The notes: generated by a model not told the origin, from the letters alone. A DNA stretch of 64,000 nt from Sipunculus nudus (GCA_026874595.1 CM049317.1:14624882-14688881); one strand, 5' to 3'; shown: positions 25,205 through 36,256, numbered from the stretch's first letter. Translations and numbers: made by a program.

Positions 25205-25430
25205 GGTTACTGAATTGCCTCAGCACACAATTATAAATTGATATTTTAAATAGATATTATGTTAATTTATTCACAATTCATGGTAATTCCATGTACATGG
25301 ACTAATAAGTGACGAGTAAATAATATTTTATACAATCATAATTGCAATCTGACAACGAGCAAAAGCTGACTGCCATGTTGCTATGATACTCCACTTCGAA
25401 TGAAATATAAACCTTTAAGTACATTTTTTT
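25205..25430 (-). repeat. Inverted-repeat arm downstream of the CTLD gene
   Basis: On the minus strand this contains catagcaacatggcagtcag and attatttactcgtcacttat. The same sequence runs on the plus strand at 27,790-28,035, inside intron 5 of the lectin gene. The other arm has an extra ~75 bp. Confidence 0.8.
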
Positions 25431-26093
25431 AAATAAAAATTGTATTTACACGAGATATTTCTTTTCATGTATTAACATCTGTTGGCTCCCGATTTGATAA
25501 GAAAACCAAAGAGATCTTTATTTACTCATTTCTAAGCACACAAATAGATCAATAACATTAAAAATTATAAATACATATATTAGCATTAAGGTTTATACAT
25601 CAAATCATTTTATTTCTGATTTAAGGAAATTGACAGTTTGACCGGAATGGCATTGAAGCTTACACGAAGAATGTTCAGCCGGTTTTCCATTAAACAACTT
25701 TTCTCAGGCTTTGAGCAGTATAATTAATGCCATTATATTAATTAACACCGTCTGAACATGCACAAATATACACTGGAATGCAATGATACTGAATGCTGAA
25801 GACTTTTATAAATAAAAATATATGGAAACAGCATACATATATATTATGCATTATCAAATAATTACAATTAATATTTTCAAGCACACAAATGTGAAATAGC
25901 ATGTGAACAAAGAGGAGGCAATGCACTAGGGCTGTTACCTAGCGTAAGCTTGCATTTCATTGCACAAAATGAACTATTACTGAAGTAGCGCCGGTGGGCG
26001 GAGACAAAGCTTGGCAATGTGCCAGACGCATGCACGCTGTCTTAACTCTGGAATGACTAAAATCCACGTAATATGTATCACATCTTTTAAGCC
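25431..26093. other. No gene seen
   Basis: AT-rich DNA downstream of the CTLD gene; no exon recognised. Confidence 0.4.
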
Positions 26094-26372
26094 AAAAAAA
26101 AAAAGGTATGGTTCTCAGGCACCGCCTGCATCAATTTAAAACCCCCCGCATGAAATTTTTTTTTATTTGATTTTCATCTTTCGAGAAGATAAAATACAAT
26201 TTTGATATGATTTTACCTGTTTAGCAAAAAAAAATTATGTTATTATCATGCTTTTCCCTGATCATATGACATATTTATCGAAACATACCAAAAAAAAGTA
26301 AAACAAATAATCGCCCGCCCGCACTAATTTTTGGAAAAACAAGTGCCTAAGAGCCATACCTTTTTTTTTTTT
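26094..26372. mobile_element. 279-bp MITE with A-run plus 18-bp inverted ends
   Basis: The left end is an A-run followed by ggtatggttctcaggcac. The right end is its inverted counterpart, ggtatggctcttaggcac preceded by a 12-base A-run. There is no coding content. It lies immediately beyond the inferred poly(A) site of the CTLD gene. Confidence 0.8.
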
Positions 26373-26406
26373 GCCTTACATCTTTTTTTTTTTTTTTTTT
26401 ACTATG

Positions 26407-26412
26407 TTTATT
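26407..26412 (-). terminator. AATAAA polyadenylation signal of the CTLD gene
   Basis: On the minus strand AATAAA lies about 130 nt beyond the inferred stop codon (26,541-26,543). It is followed by catagt and a genomic run of 18 A (T-run at 26,383-26,400 on the plus strand). Confidence 0.5.
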
Positions 26413-26540
26413 TTACATTCAACAAAAACACATTGAATTGACACATTACACATTCATTATTTCAAACTGTGGCAGCTCCGGCTTATCTTGTAGACGCCCA
26501 GCAGATGTCAATCTTCTATACATCATGACCAGAGGTTAGA

Positions 26541-26546
26541 CTATTC
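26541..26546 (-). CDS. CTLD receptor exon 7 (Glu, stop)
   Basis: An acceptor (gtgtccacag) at 26,547 gives GAA TAG in the phase left by exon 6. Such a tiny coding remainder is uncertain, but the acceptor is good, the stop comes at once, and a poly(A) signal follows within 140 nt. Confidence 0.55.
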   Translation of the reverse strand, partial: E

Positions 26547-29500
26547 CTGTGGACACAAAATTACCAAACATTTTTAAAAAGTGCTCGGTGGGTCATGAGA
26601 CTCAGATGACAAACATCATGACCTGTTACACTCGGAGACAACCAACATAGGGAACTTAGTTATCTGTAAACTTCATCTATTTTACATGGATAACAACCAG
26701 TTATAACAACTAATGCTGAGCACACTTCATGGCTTTACTGGTTGCGTTCGGTAGCCTGTACGGGTAGAGGAAACTCGTATGGGTATCATACCTAACCCGA
26801 TTAGGTTTTGGTCACATCTGAATGATTTTAGTGTTTTATGAAATTTTCAGGTTTGACTTTTTATTTTATATTTATCTCCCTAATTAACAAGGCCTGTGAC
26901 TCTCCTCTACTAAATCATTGAGTTTATGTGTTTTCCTGGTAAATGTGATTTCTGCATCTGTTAATTTTGTCAAATTTCTCAATTTGTGTCAGCCAAAGTA
27001 CACATTTTTCAGGTTCCCATTCGGCGAAGGATTTGGCCTCTGGAAATTTCCTAATTTAATGGTTTAATGTATCTGACGGAAGAACAATCCAATATTTAAA
27101 CCTTTTTCAAAGTTCAAATAATATATTATGGTAACTTACCATTTGGTTTTTCTCTTCTGTTGGTACCTCTGCATACGGTTTCTTTATCTTAACGAGGATT
27201 AGGATGATGATCATGATAGTGACGGTACCGGCAACAACTGGAATAACCACCTTCGCCCATACCGGAAATGTCGATTTTGGCGAGATTATAGCACCTACAA
27301 TGTTATTTCTATAGGTTCATAATATGGTCAGATAATATTTTTACTGGTAATAATCTGATCCAAAATAATTTGATTTTCCTATATATATTGCACCGGTAAT
27401 GAACATGCTAAATATTATTATATTTAATAATAATAATATTTAATAAATAAATAAATAAAATAAATAGAATATGCTCAAGAAAGTACTGTCATCTAACGGG
27501 AATCATTTAAACTATCAACATGAATTTGGTTTTCCGGTAAATTATTATTTATTTTTAAACGCATGTGTGACACATATGAGACTCTATATACAAGTCCATT
27601 GGTACCAAAGTTATCACTCCACAATATAAAAAAATGTAGGGTTTCCGTTGTAGAGGCTGGTAAGTCTTAATGTTTCACTTGACAAAATGGACACACCTAA
27701 ACCTGTTTTATGCTAGAGAGATAAATAATGTTCACCTCTAACTTTAGAAAATAGTATTAACGTACAACCCCGACTTAAAAAATGTATTTAAAGGTTTATA
27801 TTTCATTCGATGTGGAGTATCATAGCAACATGGCAGTCAGCTTTTGCTCGTTGTCATTTTTAATTTAATAGAACAAAGGGTACGTAAATATATATGATCA
27901 GGATTCTAATCTTGGCAGGTCCTGTTTGCAATTATGACTGTATATAATATTATTTACTCATCACTTATTAGCCTGTGTACATGAAATTACCATGAATTGT
28001 GTATAAATAATATCTATGTAAAATTATAAATTTATAGTTTTGTTCAGCTTCCTTTAATCGCTGAAGAAATTGCCAGTAAAATGGCAGCTAAGGACTTTTC
28101 ACATATGCACATGCATTAACATGCGGTTGAGATAAAATATATAATAAATTTCATTTGAATTTACCTTAAGAGTGTTATGGCAGGCTTAAAACAATTTATG
28201 TGTTATCATTTACAATGGAAATTGAACATAAATCCTTTCTTACAAAAATAAAGTTTGGTGTTTATTCGTCTTAACCACATAAGAAGGAATATTTTAAAAA
28301 AAGGAGCCTGTTGAATAAAATTTTTAAAATTAATGTTTTAAAAAATATTCAATGTGTTTATTTCTCAGAGGGTATACGTAATATATTCTTTAAATGTTAT
28401 CCACGTGTTCTTTATAACAAGAACATCATAACCTTCCAAAGAAGTATTTCTTAAGTATAGAGTGTTAATTTTACTTGCTAAAACGTCGTTTAAATTTCAA
28501 AATCAGTATTTTTCCAAATGATATCGATTTTAAAAATGTAAAACTGATCTTACAAAAAAATTCTGGAGGATTCATATTGTTTGTAACATATATGTATAAT
28601 TTTAAGCCATATGTGACATTTGCTTTTCCTGAATTTTCAAAAATTAATTTAAAAACGTTTTATTTAAGAAAGCAAGTTTCTGAAAAAATATTTTTTTTCT
28701 TTTTGAAAACGACTTCCGTGTATAACCGCTGCGTAAGGAGTGCAAGATATGATAAGCAAAGAAACTGTCAAATTTGATATTGCAAAGATGAAACAAAACT
28801 TAAGATTTAAAGTTATATTTCTCGAATTTAAAAAAAAATGGATCACTTTAGCTATAAAGGGGTTTATATATGAAAAGATTTTAACCTTGAAATTCATAGC
28901 TGACAAAGTAGGGATACATTTCATAACAGTCAGCCGTTCTCATCTGCAAAAGACCGTCAACCAGCTTCCAGACCAGGCAGTGACGATCGGTTTCAGTGTA
29001 GTTGGGTTGATGTGGTCCCCATTCAATGGCCTGGTAAACTGTGGTACCGTTCAGATTGACTATAAACAAAATAATAAAAATATTTTACGACGAAAGAAGA
29101 ATTCCAACGCCCCTCGCCCTTTTCAAATAGACACAGGAAACGCGAATTTATCTTCATGCATGATTTTCCATAGAATGCGCGACTTTTCCCATTATTTCTT
29201 GCGAAGGGAGATAAAATTGCGTATAACACGAAGAAGTGGTTGTTTTATTAATATTTTTAGCTCAGCTGACTATAAGTCATCTGAGCTATAGTCGTGGTCC
29301 ATTGTCCGTCGTCCGTCCGTCTGTCCGTCTGTCCGTCCGTAGATGTGGCACGTTTTGAAACCGTAAGACCTAGGAATCCAAAATTCGGCATAATGTTAGA
29401 TGTCCCCAAGATCTTCTACCAAGCCGAAAACTGGGTCTTTGCGACTTCATTCCTTTGAGAAATTAAGGAAAAACCTCAATTTTTTATCAAAAACCTATTT

Positions 29501-32500
29501 TCACATTTCAGGACTGCCTAATATCAAAACCACTCATCTGTTTTTCCTCATATTTACCATAAATATTTCTCTATATAGTTCCTATGTACATGCCAAAAAT
29601 TATGTCTGTATTATATAATTTAAAAAAGTTATGGGCCCAAACATAATGCATTTTGTAAGAAATCAGGAAAGATATTTGATCACTTAACACAAAACATGTT
29701 AAAGCTATGGACTTTTTTCCAGTAATATAACTTTAATTAATCAAAATTAAATTGTATACCCAAAATTAGATCAAAATCTTTTAATTTTTTTTAAATATTA
29801 ACAAAAATAAAAAATTGGTACCTTAAATTTTGCCCAACTTTGACCATTGCACGTTTTTTTCCTGTAAGTACTGTGGATTTAATTTTCACAGCATGTTTTT
29901 GTTAGCATTTTGCCTGTTAACACCAAAAATTTGAAACCAGTTGATCAAAATCTGTAGATTTTATTCAAGTTTTCAAGCACCATGTAACATATTGTTTACA
30001 TCAAGCTAGTGTCATGCAGTTTACAAGAGCTCAGCTCCCCAGCTTCAGGTTTCAGTTCCTAAAATTTGGCATACAATGAGATGTCTCAAAAATCCCCTAC
30101 CATGCCAAGAATTTGGTCACTAGGACTTATTACCTTCGAGATATTAATGAAAAATTTCATTTTTCCATTAAAAACCCATTGTTACATTTCAAGACTGCCT
30201 AATACTGATCTGACTTTAATCATATATAATATAAATATTTTTCTATACATTCTCTATGCAAATGCCAGAAATGATGTCAGTATTGCCTAATTGTTTTAAG
30301 TTATGGGCCAAAACATAATGCACTTTGTAAAAATTCAAGAAATACATTTACTCCCTTAACAAGAGGATTGCTGAACATAGAGATTTTTTGTCAGGGATGT
30401 AACATTATTTAATCAAGATTCAATTGAATACCCAAAATTAGTTCTGAATTTTTCAAATTTTATAAGTTTTTAGTATAAATATAAAATTAGTAACTTAAAT
30501 TTTGCCCAAATTTGACCATGGCACGTTTGTTCCTGTGAGCACTGTTGATATAATATTAATATCATGCACACATAAGGATTTCAGCTTTTTAGTTTAGAAA
30601 GCTGAAAGAAATTGGCCAAAAGTTATAGCTTTTATTAATGTTTTTAAGAGACCATGTCAGACCTTGGCTCTCTCTAGCCCCTCTTGAGTCACCTGTATGT
30701 TGACCTTGTTGAACTTTCAGCAAATTATGCATGCTTGAGGCGAGGCATGAACTAGGGCAGCCAGGCAGCTTATGGCCAGCCACAGTTGATCCAGGTGTCC
30801 AACCCAACTCATCTAGTAGTTTTTACCAAAAACATAACAATAAACAATAAATTAATAAATTTTTATTGATTTTTAATAACAAATTAAAGAAAAATAGAAA
30901 AGGAATTTGTTAGTTGATAATAACAGGAAATTAACTTGAGTTATTGATGATATAAGAATCTTGTATCAAATTAATAAATTTTTATTGATTTTTAATAACA
31001 AATTAAAGAAAAATAGAAAAGGAATTTGTTAGTTGATAATAACAGGAAAGAGAGTTACTGATGATATAAGAATCTTGTATCGATGGATAGAATGTCACGT
31101 ATTCCCAATAACACCATGCAGTCACCTATGGTATTTTTCAGTTCAAGTAAAGTAAATCATATTATTCATTACTAATCATTAGGGATCATATGAAGGAAAT
31201 TAATGATAGACAAAGATGCAGTTGATAATATTAATCTAGATTCCTGCTGTGTCTAGTGTGTACATTGATGTGAAATTAGTCCAAAATGAATATATTACAT
31301 TTTTTTGTAAATATAAATAAAAGCCATAAAACCAGGTACTTATGATCATTATTTAAATGTGTGAATTTTGTATATTCTGGATTCTCAACATCATTGTTTG
31401 GTGAAAACTAAATAAATACCAGACATGGTGCGAATACTTTGCAACTGTATTTAAATACGAATATGAATATGTAATATGTACTCCATGATAAAATTTCTTT
31501 CATAAGAATGGGAATATGAATTTCAGTGCAAATACTTTTAAAATGTATTCATGAATGCATTCATGAATATATTCTTTAATATTATTTTAATAATCACTTC
31601 AGTTATATTTTATTTTAAAAAATCATACGATTCTCTTATTATTTTTAATAAAAATTATATTTGGGACAACATTTGTAATTTTTTTTAATAAATAGTTAAA
31701 CTCTTATATTATTTGTTCTGCTTATAAGTTATATGTGACAATAGCACTCCATTTGTTAATAATATAAATGAAATCAATCCTCTTCCCTGTCTCCAAAGGT
31801 ACTATCTAAATCATACATAAGCTAAACAACAACAACTCGTAATACAGCTTATTTTTTTACCACATAAAAAACCGCATGTGCCTCATTTCTAAATCATATT
31901 TTTTAATCATATATAACAGCTGAGCGCCGTGACCCATAGGTCCCTTGTTTTTAATTTCTCGGATATAGGTCTATTATGTGCACACACAAACATAGATTCA
32001 GATACAGAGGAAAAGGCATATAAACGTGATCACGTGAATGAAGACCTGCCCTTAACTCTACTTTTTCGATCCAATACTTAATTTACATACCTATGTCAAT
32101 CCTGCTGGTCCCAACCCAAGCCCTCTTAGTGTGTTTCTCAAAGGCCTTGGTCAACTCAGATTCCAGCTGACCCTCTGTAAGATTTTCTGTAGGTGTGGCT
32201 AGTCTACCTCCGTCAACCAGACAAGCATTTCTAGCGCTGAAGTAGTTTGTCGGGTCTTGGAATAAACATAATTTGCCACCGCGGAGGGTAATACATATTA
32301 CTGTTGAACCATTAACACGGGGACCTGAAATATAGGAACAGTGATGAAATATATATACCTGTATATATATTTGTGTGCGTGCATGCGAGTTAGTTAGTTG
32401 TAGTTAAAAGAAAGGGCTCGGAGAACCCCCCCCCCCCATATTCTGCAAAACGTGTTTAATTAAATACAACTTGATATATTTAAAGACTGTCTGATGTTTA

Positions 32501-35264
32501 GCAACAGGTGAAATGTAAAAGTAAAAGGCCTTACAAAATAGTATACTTCTTTTTCATTGCAAATCGCAATCTAAATTAACCGTGCTCGGCATATATTAAT
32601 AGCCTTAATAAATTAATTAGAAATATAATGGTTATGGAAATATCAAATGTAACATTTATTCCAAATACTTGTAAATAGCGTTCGAATACTTCACGTAATC
32701 ATTTTGATTTGCCATTGATGATTGATTTTTTACATAAATTCAAATGTTGTTATTTGCTGTTATAATATTAAATTTCATTTAATTTATATGGATGGTACAA
32801 CTAATTATATTATAACAAATACGAGGCACTGTCCATGGCTCGAAGAGTTGCGTTTCGTAGTTTCTATAAAGGTGGAGGAAACCAGAGGACCCTGGGAAAA
32901 CCGACGGGCCACTGTACAACCTACTCTCATAGCTACGCCGGGGATCAAACCAGCGGAGAGAGCCGAGTGTTTTACTCCTCGACTGCCCTGTTATTATGAT
33001 ATATTACCTGTACAGTGGTAAGATAATGATAACAAAGTGTTTATATGTCATAAATTTTATAACATTATTTATGCTAATTTTTTTTGTGGAGCCCGTTAAT
33101 AATTACCTGAATCAGCTTGGTACATGCAGATACGTGGGAGTAGATTTCCACAATTATGGTCATCTATGACCCCCGACGCCGTAAGTAGAGTGCCACATAA
33201 CTGATCCTCCTGAATGTAGGGGTTCCTGGAGATGTGATTAGCTGTAATCATAGAAAACATTAAGCTACTATGGAGGTTATGATGCTTCTCTAGACTGAAA
33301 TGGAAAATTTAAAAAAAGGCATTTCACATAAACGAAAAACTGCAGCATGTTGTGCTCTAATAGACGGAAGTCAGTGGTACACGTAGCATAATACAGAGAT
33401 TTCACTTAAATGAACTTTTGAAGTATTTTCTCTTATGATAATTTGTTTTTAAGATTTTGGAGACTACTTTTGAAACAGGACTAAAGGAGATATTAATATT
33501 ATTTATTAATAATTAATTAACAGCACATTAGTAACATGTCATCTACGGATCATCATCCGGGACTGAGATGTTGCATATAAAAGAACTAGGTATACTTATA
33601 TACTGTGGGGAAACCCCAGACTGAATACGTGGCTTAAGTTAATTAGTAAATTTAATTTACGCATTAAAATTACAATTACTTCAATTAATTGGATGTCACA
33701 CCAGTTGAAAGAGCATATCTACCTATAGGCATGTTGTACATTGGGTATGTTGTCTGTAATACTGTCAAGGTTTATAAGCAGATTTAAAGGTCCAGTGACT
33801 GGATGAATGACACCAAGAAAACTAAAATCATTAACCTATTCATTTTGACCTTCGGCCTCGTTTCCTAACACATGCTAACGGTATTTTTGTTACTAATACT
33901 CCAAATAAATTTGGGTGAGATACTATTCCTAATGAAATAGTAGTGTCGAACAACTGCTGACTATGGTTAGTGCCGTCTTCCCACATCCAGCCGTGGAGAC
34001 GCTTCACCTTCATCCTCGCCCAGACCTCCGTCACGTTGTGGACATCCATGGCCTTTATTATCTCACTCCCGTTCAGGTGTGCCCAGTCCACATCCTGAGC
34101 GGCTGTCGTGAAATTTCCAAACCTCACACCAATCGTCTGTCCGGCTGCAAGATTAGATAAACGTATTCACTATGAATATGATATATATGTTTACATTATT
34201 ACAAGTCTAATGGTTCCACCAATAAGCAGTATAACTATTGTGGGTTTTTTTGGGGGGGAGCTCTTCAGGTAGATACTAGGTTACTTTGGGAAGATGAGAA
34301 TGTCAACTTGCGGCCGAGGTCTCAAACAGACATCCTCAAAAATTTAAGACTCTTATGATTCAATAGGTCAATGTAGGCATGGATTCAAATGGGTTTCGAA
34401 TGGTCACCATTTGTTTATATAAGATTAGATCATTAGATGACATAATGGATAACAGTTAAGGATGTTTGCAACCACTCAGCGTTCAACCCCACAACCCAAA
34501 CCACAAGTCCACATCTGTCTAGTCACGCCACAGTTTTAACTGTGGGGAACGATGTCAAGAGTGTCGCAAAAGGGGAGGGGCAATTTCCATATTTTGCAAT
34601 AAATACTTAAGACTTTGACATGATTTCGGAATTTCCGCGAGGGTCTATCGTAGCTCCTTCTTTCTCAAAATATATAGTGGATGAGCTCAACTAATGGAAA
34701 ACCCATGACGGACAAACCCAGCCATAGTCGCGCGGACCTGTCCAAAAAGGTAATATGCTAGCTTATTTAAATCCAAAGTACAAGGACAGAATGCAGGCCA
34801 ATTAAAGATCATATCCTCTTTTGAGTCATTATAAAGAGACGATCAACATCGATGGGCATTTGTCATAATCAGGTTTATCAAGAACTACACTACAGAGGGC
34901 AGATCCTTATAAGCCAATAGTTTCGATAAATTGCAAAGTACATTTCGTTAGGATTCGTGAGAATTTGTCCAGGCATGCAATATGCAAAGTACAAAAATGG
35001 GAGGGTTTTCCCCTATATGTTTATATTTTCTAGAACTTACCAGAGAACCTATTTATATAAATCTTTTTTATTTTCCATGGATTATACAATTAGTTTTAGT
35101 AACTAATGCGAGACACCCATATGACATGACTCCGATGTTGCCGACTGAAAAAGACATTATATATGTTAATCAAGTATGCGTGGTAATAAAGAATATTTAC
35201 CATTCACTGTTGCAAAAATGGCCAAGAATGATAAACCCAGAATCAGGGGATTTGGCATTCCCAT
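26541..35264 (-). CDS. Two-CTLD type I transmembrane receptor (7 coding exons)
   Basis: Minus-strand coding exons: 35,264-35,201; 34,144-33,962; 33,241-33,107; 32,324-32,091; 29,059-28,886; 27,294-27,140; 26,546-26,541. They total 951 nt, about 316 residues. Introns 1-5 are all phase 1 and intron 6 is phase 0; every joint keeps frame. Order: signal peptide (1-21), CTLD1 (about 22-127), CTLD2 (about 128-263), membrane helix (about 278-297, VVIPVVAGTVTIMIIILILV), short basic-start tail with YAEV. CTLD1 has the WIGL-like/WxW core (VWARMKV, GWMWEDG) and three cysteines. CTLD2 has WVGTSRID, QPN and two long-form cysteines. Eight N-X-S/T sites point to a glycosylated ectodomain. The Ca-site WND motif is absent in CTLD2 and QPN/EPN is absent in CTLD1, so classical calcium-dependent sugar binding is doubtful. 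Family membership (C-type-lectin-like surface receptor) is firm; ligand and function are unknown. Confidence 0.85.
27140..27294 (-). CDS. CTLD receptor exon 6: stalk, membrane helix, cytoplasmic tail
   Basis: The acceptor (acattgtag) and a perfect gtaagt donor bound 155 nt. It encodes a short stalk (AIISPKSTFPVWAK), a 20-residue hydrophobic helix and KIKKPYAEVPTEEKNQM. Basic residues follow the helix, as expected for a type I protein with this end in the cytoplasm. YAEV fits the YxxPhi sorting/endocytosis pattern and sits six residues past the membrane; K at -2 makes it a poor ITIM. Confidence 0.85.
27790..28035 (+). repeat. Inverted-repeat arm inside intron 5
   Basis: Plus-strand partner of 25,205-25,430 (shared catagcaacatggcagtcag and ttgctcgttgtca). 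An extra ~75 bp (from about 27,860) interrupts this copy. The two arms flank coding exons 6 and 7. Confidence 0.8.
28886..29059 (-). CDS. CTLD receptor exon 5: second half of CTLD2
   Basis: Acceptor ttgtttatag, donor gttaaa (a weak consensus but GT). 174 nt, phase 1/1. It carries EWGPHQPNY, the position of the EPN/QPD calcium-site motif, then RHCLVW and TADCY (the C2-C3 disulfide pair), ending YFVSYEFQ. The final canonical cysteine (usual pattern [FY][IV]C[EQ]) is replaced by serine, and the usual WND is absent. Confidence 0.88.
29262..31953 (-). repeat. Composite array-bearing repeat, copy in intron 4
   Basis: Begins with the near-palindrome agctcagctgac...gtcatctgagct, then a gtccgtccgtctgtccgtct run (29,307-29,340). 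It ends at cagctgagcgccgtgaccca and tcccttgtt near 31,953. Two diverged internal units start near 29,360 and 30,050 (each with 'aaattcggcat'/'aaatttggcat' then 'gatgtc'). Same family as 825, 49,806, 50,808 and 60,109; closest to the copy at 50,808-53,190. Confidence 0.75.
30849..31082 (+). repeat. 2 x 120-bp tandem repeat
   Basis: The block from aattaataaatttttattg to aagaatcttgtatc is repeated with a 120-bp period. The second unit has a short deletion. It lies inside the intron-4 composite repeat. Confidence 0.92.
32091..32324 (-). CDS. CTLD receptor exon 4: first half of CTLD2
   Basis: Acceptor atatttcag, donor gtatgt; 234 nt, phase 1/1. It encodes PRVNGSTVICITLRGG then KLCLFQDPTNYFSARNACLV and ends AWVGTSRIDI. 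The two early cysteines fit the long-form N-terminal hairpin pair. NAC is the helix-1 cysteine (C1), and AWVG is the WIGL-equivalent. Joined to exon 5 the domain is complete apart from its last cysteine. Confidence 0.9.
32822..32990 (-). mobile_element. tRNA-derived SINE (minus strand) in intron 3
   Basis: On the minus strand a head with a degenerate A box (gtcgaggagtaaaacactcgg) and a B box (ggtttgatccc, 32,941-32,951) is followed by ttttcccagggtcctctggt and tttcctccacc. That central block resembles the conserved domain of V-type SINEs described from molluscs (RUDI-like); this assignment is from memory of the family. Confidence 0.65.
33107..33241 (-). CDS. CTLD receptor exon 3: second half of CTLD1
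   Basis: Acceptor tgattacag, donor gtaatt; 135 nt, phase 1/1. It encodes NHISRNPYIQEDQLCGTLLT, then DDHNCGNLLPRICMYQADS. The cysteines are C2 (QLCG), C3 (HNCG) and C4 (RICM) of a CTLD. Confidence 0.88.
33962..34144 (-). CDS. CTLD receptor exon 2: first half of CTLD1
   Basis: Acceptor tcttgcag, donor gtcagc (weak, but at exactly the position of the strong gtatgt in the orphan paralogue at 3,085). 183 nt, phase 1/1. It encodes GQTIGVRFGNFTTAAQ through WARMKVKRLHGWMWEDGTNH. There is no cysteine, so the C1 partner of C4 is missing. Three N-glycosylation sites lie here, with a fourth formed across the exon 2/3 joint. Confidence 0.88.
35201..35264 (-). CDS. CTLD receptor exon 1: signal peptide
   Basis: MGMPNPLILGLSFLAIFATVN then a GTAAAT donor. 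A short polar start followed by a hydrophobic core (LILGLSFLAIFA) is a textbook signal peptide; cleavage would fall near the exon joint. The first ATG is used; a second lies two codons later. Phase 1 at the donor joins cleanly to exon 2. The 115-codon plus-strand frame across this exon is an antisense shadow. Confidence 0.8.
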
Positions 35265-35368
35265 CTTGGTTCGTGATCCAGGGCTTGTCAAGATGTTATC
35301 TCTGGGCAGATGTATCCACCTGTCAGTAACAAAGTGGTACTTGTATCGATGATGTTAATTATAATCTA

Positions 35369-35375
35369 TTTTATA
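35369..35375 (-). promoter_or_regulatory. TATA-like element upstream of exon 1
   Basis: TATAAAA on the minus strand, about 105 nt upstream of the start codon. If used, initiation about 30 nt downstream would leave a ~75-nt leader. Confidence 0.35.
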
Positions 35376-35462
35376 AAATTACCCTTTCGTATTCTGTGTG
35401 TGCGTATGTGTGTGTCAAACATTTGATGAAAACAATTACCCTTTTCTTCCACATCTCTTTCT

Positions 35463-35464
<2 letters not shown>

Positions 35465-35522
<58 letters not shown>
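35465..35522. repeat. C-run plus (CT)n microsatellite upstream of the CTLD gene
   Basis: About 24 CT dinucleotides (GA on the gene's sense strand) some 210-260 nt upstream of the start codon. This is probably neutral, but GA tracts near promoters can bind GAGA-type factors. Confidence 0.9.
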
Positions 35523-35524
<2 letters not shown>

Positions 35525-35794
35525 GTTAGTGTCTGGTGGCCATATTGGATTTCCAGTGGGTCTGAAATTCGATAACACAAATTCTCTCACGTGTCTATTT
35601 CCTAAAATCAAGGCAAATAGCTTTCATGGTTCTTTTGATAATGCGTGCAAAAGGGATTCAAAACAGCTGCCATGCCACCATATAAGATTTCCGACGGATC
35701 TGAGATAAAAACAAACAATCTTCGGTTACATTTTCAATACAATAGCTTGAACTATTCTTGAGATAATGCATTTGAAAAAGCGTGACGGACTGGC

Positions 35795-35860
35795 GGACAG
35801 AGGGAGGGCTAGACGGACAGAGGGAGGGCTAGACGGACAGAGGGAGGGCTAGACGAACAG
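35795..35860 (+). repeat. 3 x 20-bp tandem repeat
   Basis: ggacagagggagggctagac is repeated three times, followed by a partial unit. It resembles the gtccgtccg-type tracts at the ends of the composite repeat family. Confidence 0.95.
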
Positions 35861-35943
35861 AAAAGCTGATTACTATCAAGCCCTCAACAGGTAGGAGGGG
35901 GTGGTGTAATTAACAATCAGTAACATTGAGAGTATTAACTCTT

Positions 35944-36256
35944 GCAAACCGGCTTCAGTGGCTCAGGGGTAGAGCACATGACTCAAAGCCGGGAGGTCGT
36001 GAGTTCAAATCTTAGAAGAGGCAGTGAGATTTTCACGGTTGGCCCTTACCAAGGGTTAGCGCTCTGCGGGCTTAATTGGAAAGCTGTGGCCAACAGCCGT
36101 GTATCACTAAAGAATGAGTGCGTCTTTGGAGGTGGGTGTGGGGATGGAGGGGGGGGGGTCATCGGGTTTATGAACAAGCAATGGGGCTTATTACAAACCC
36201 AGGACCCGCAGGTGCGGTAGACACCGGGCCTGGGTGACACCAAGATACAAAAAAAT
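35944..36256 (+). mobile_element. tRNA-derived SINE
   Basis: A box tggctcaggggt (35,959-35,970) and B box gagttcaaatc (36,001-36,011) are correctly spaced. They are followed by a long tRNA-unrelated body and an A-rich end (gatacaaaaaaatatag). The tRNA arms do not pair as in a functional tRNA, so this is a SINE head rather than a tRNA gene. Confidence 0.7.

Noticed and set aside
28740..29291. 183-codon plus-strand open frame
   Set aside because: It overlaps, antisense, a well-supported CTLD exon (28,886-29,059) and has no domain of its own.
34982..35329. 115-codon plus-strand open frame
   Set aside because: Antisense to the signal-peptide exon and the promoter side of the receptor gene; no recognisable domain.
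35948..36030. Possible tRNA gene (A and B boxes)
   Set aside because: Acceptor and other arms do not pair properly and a long body follows; called a SINE.
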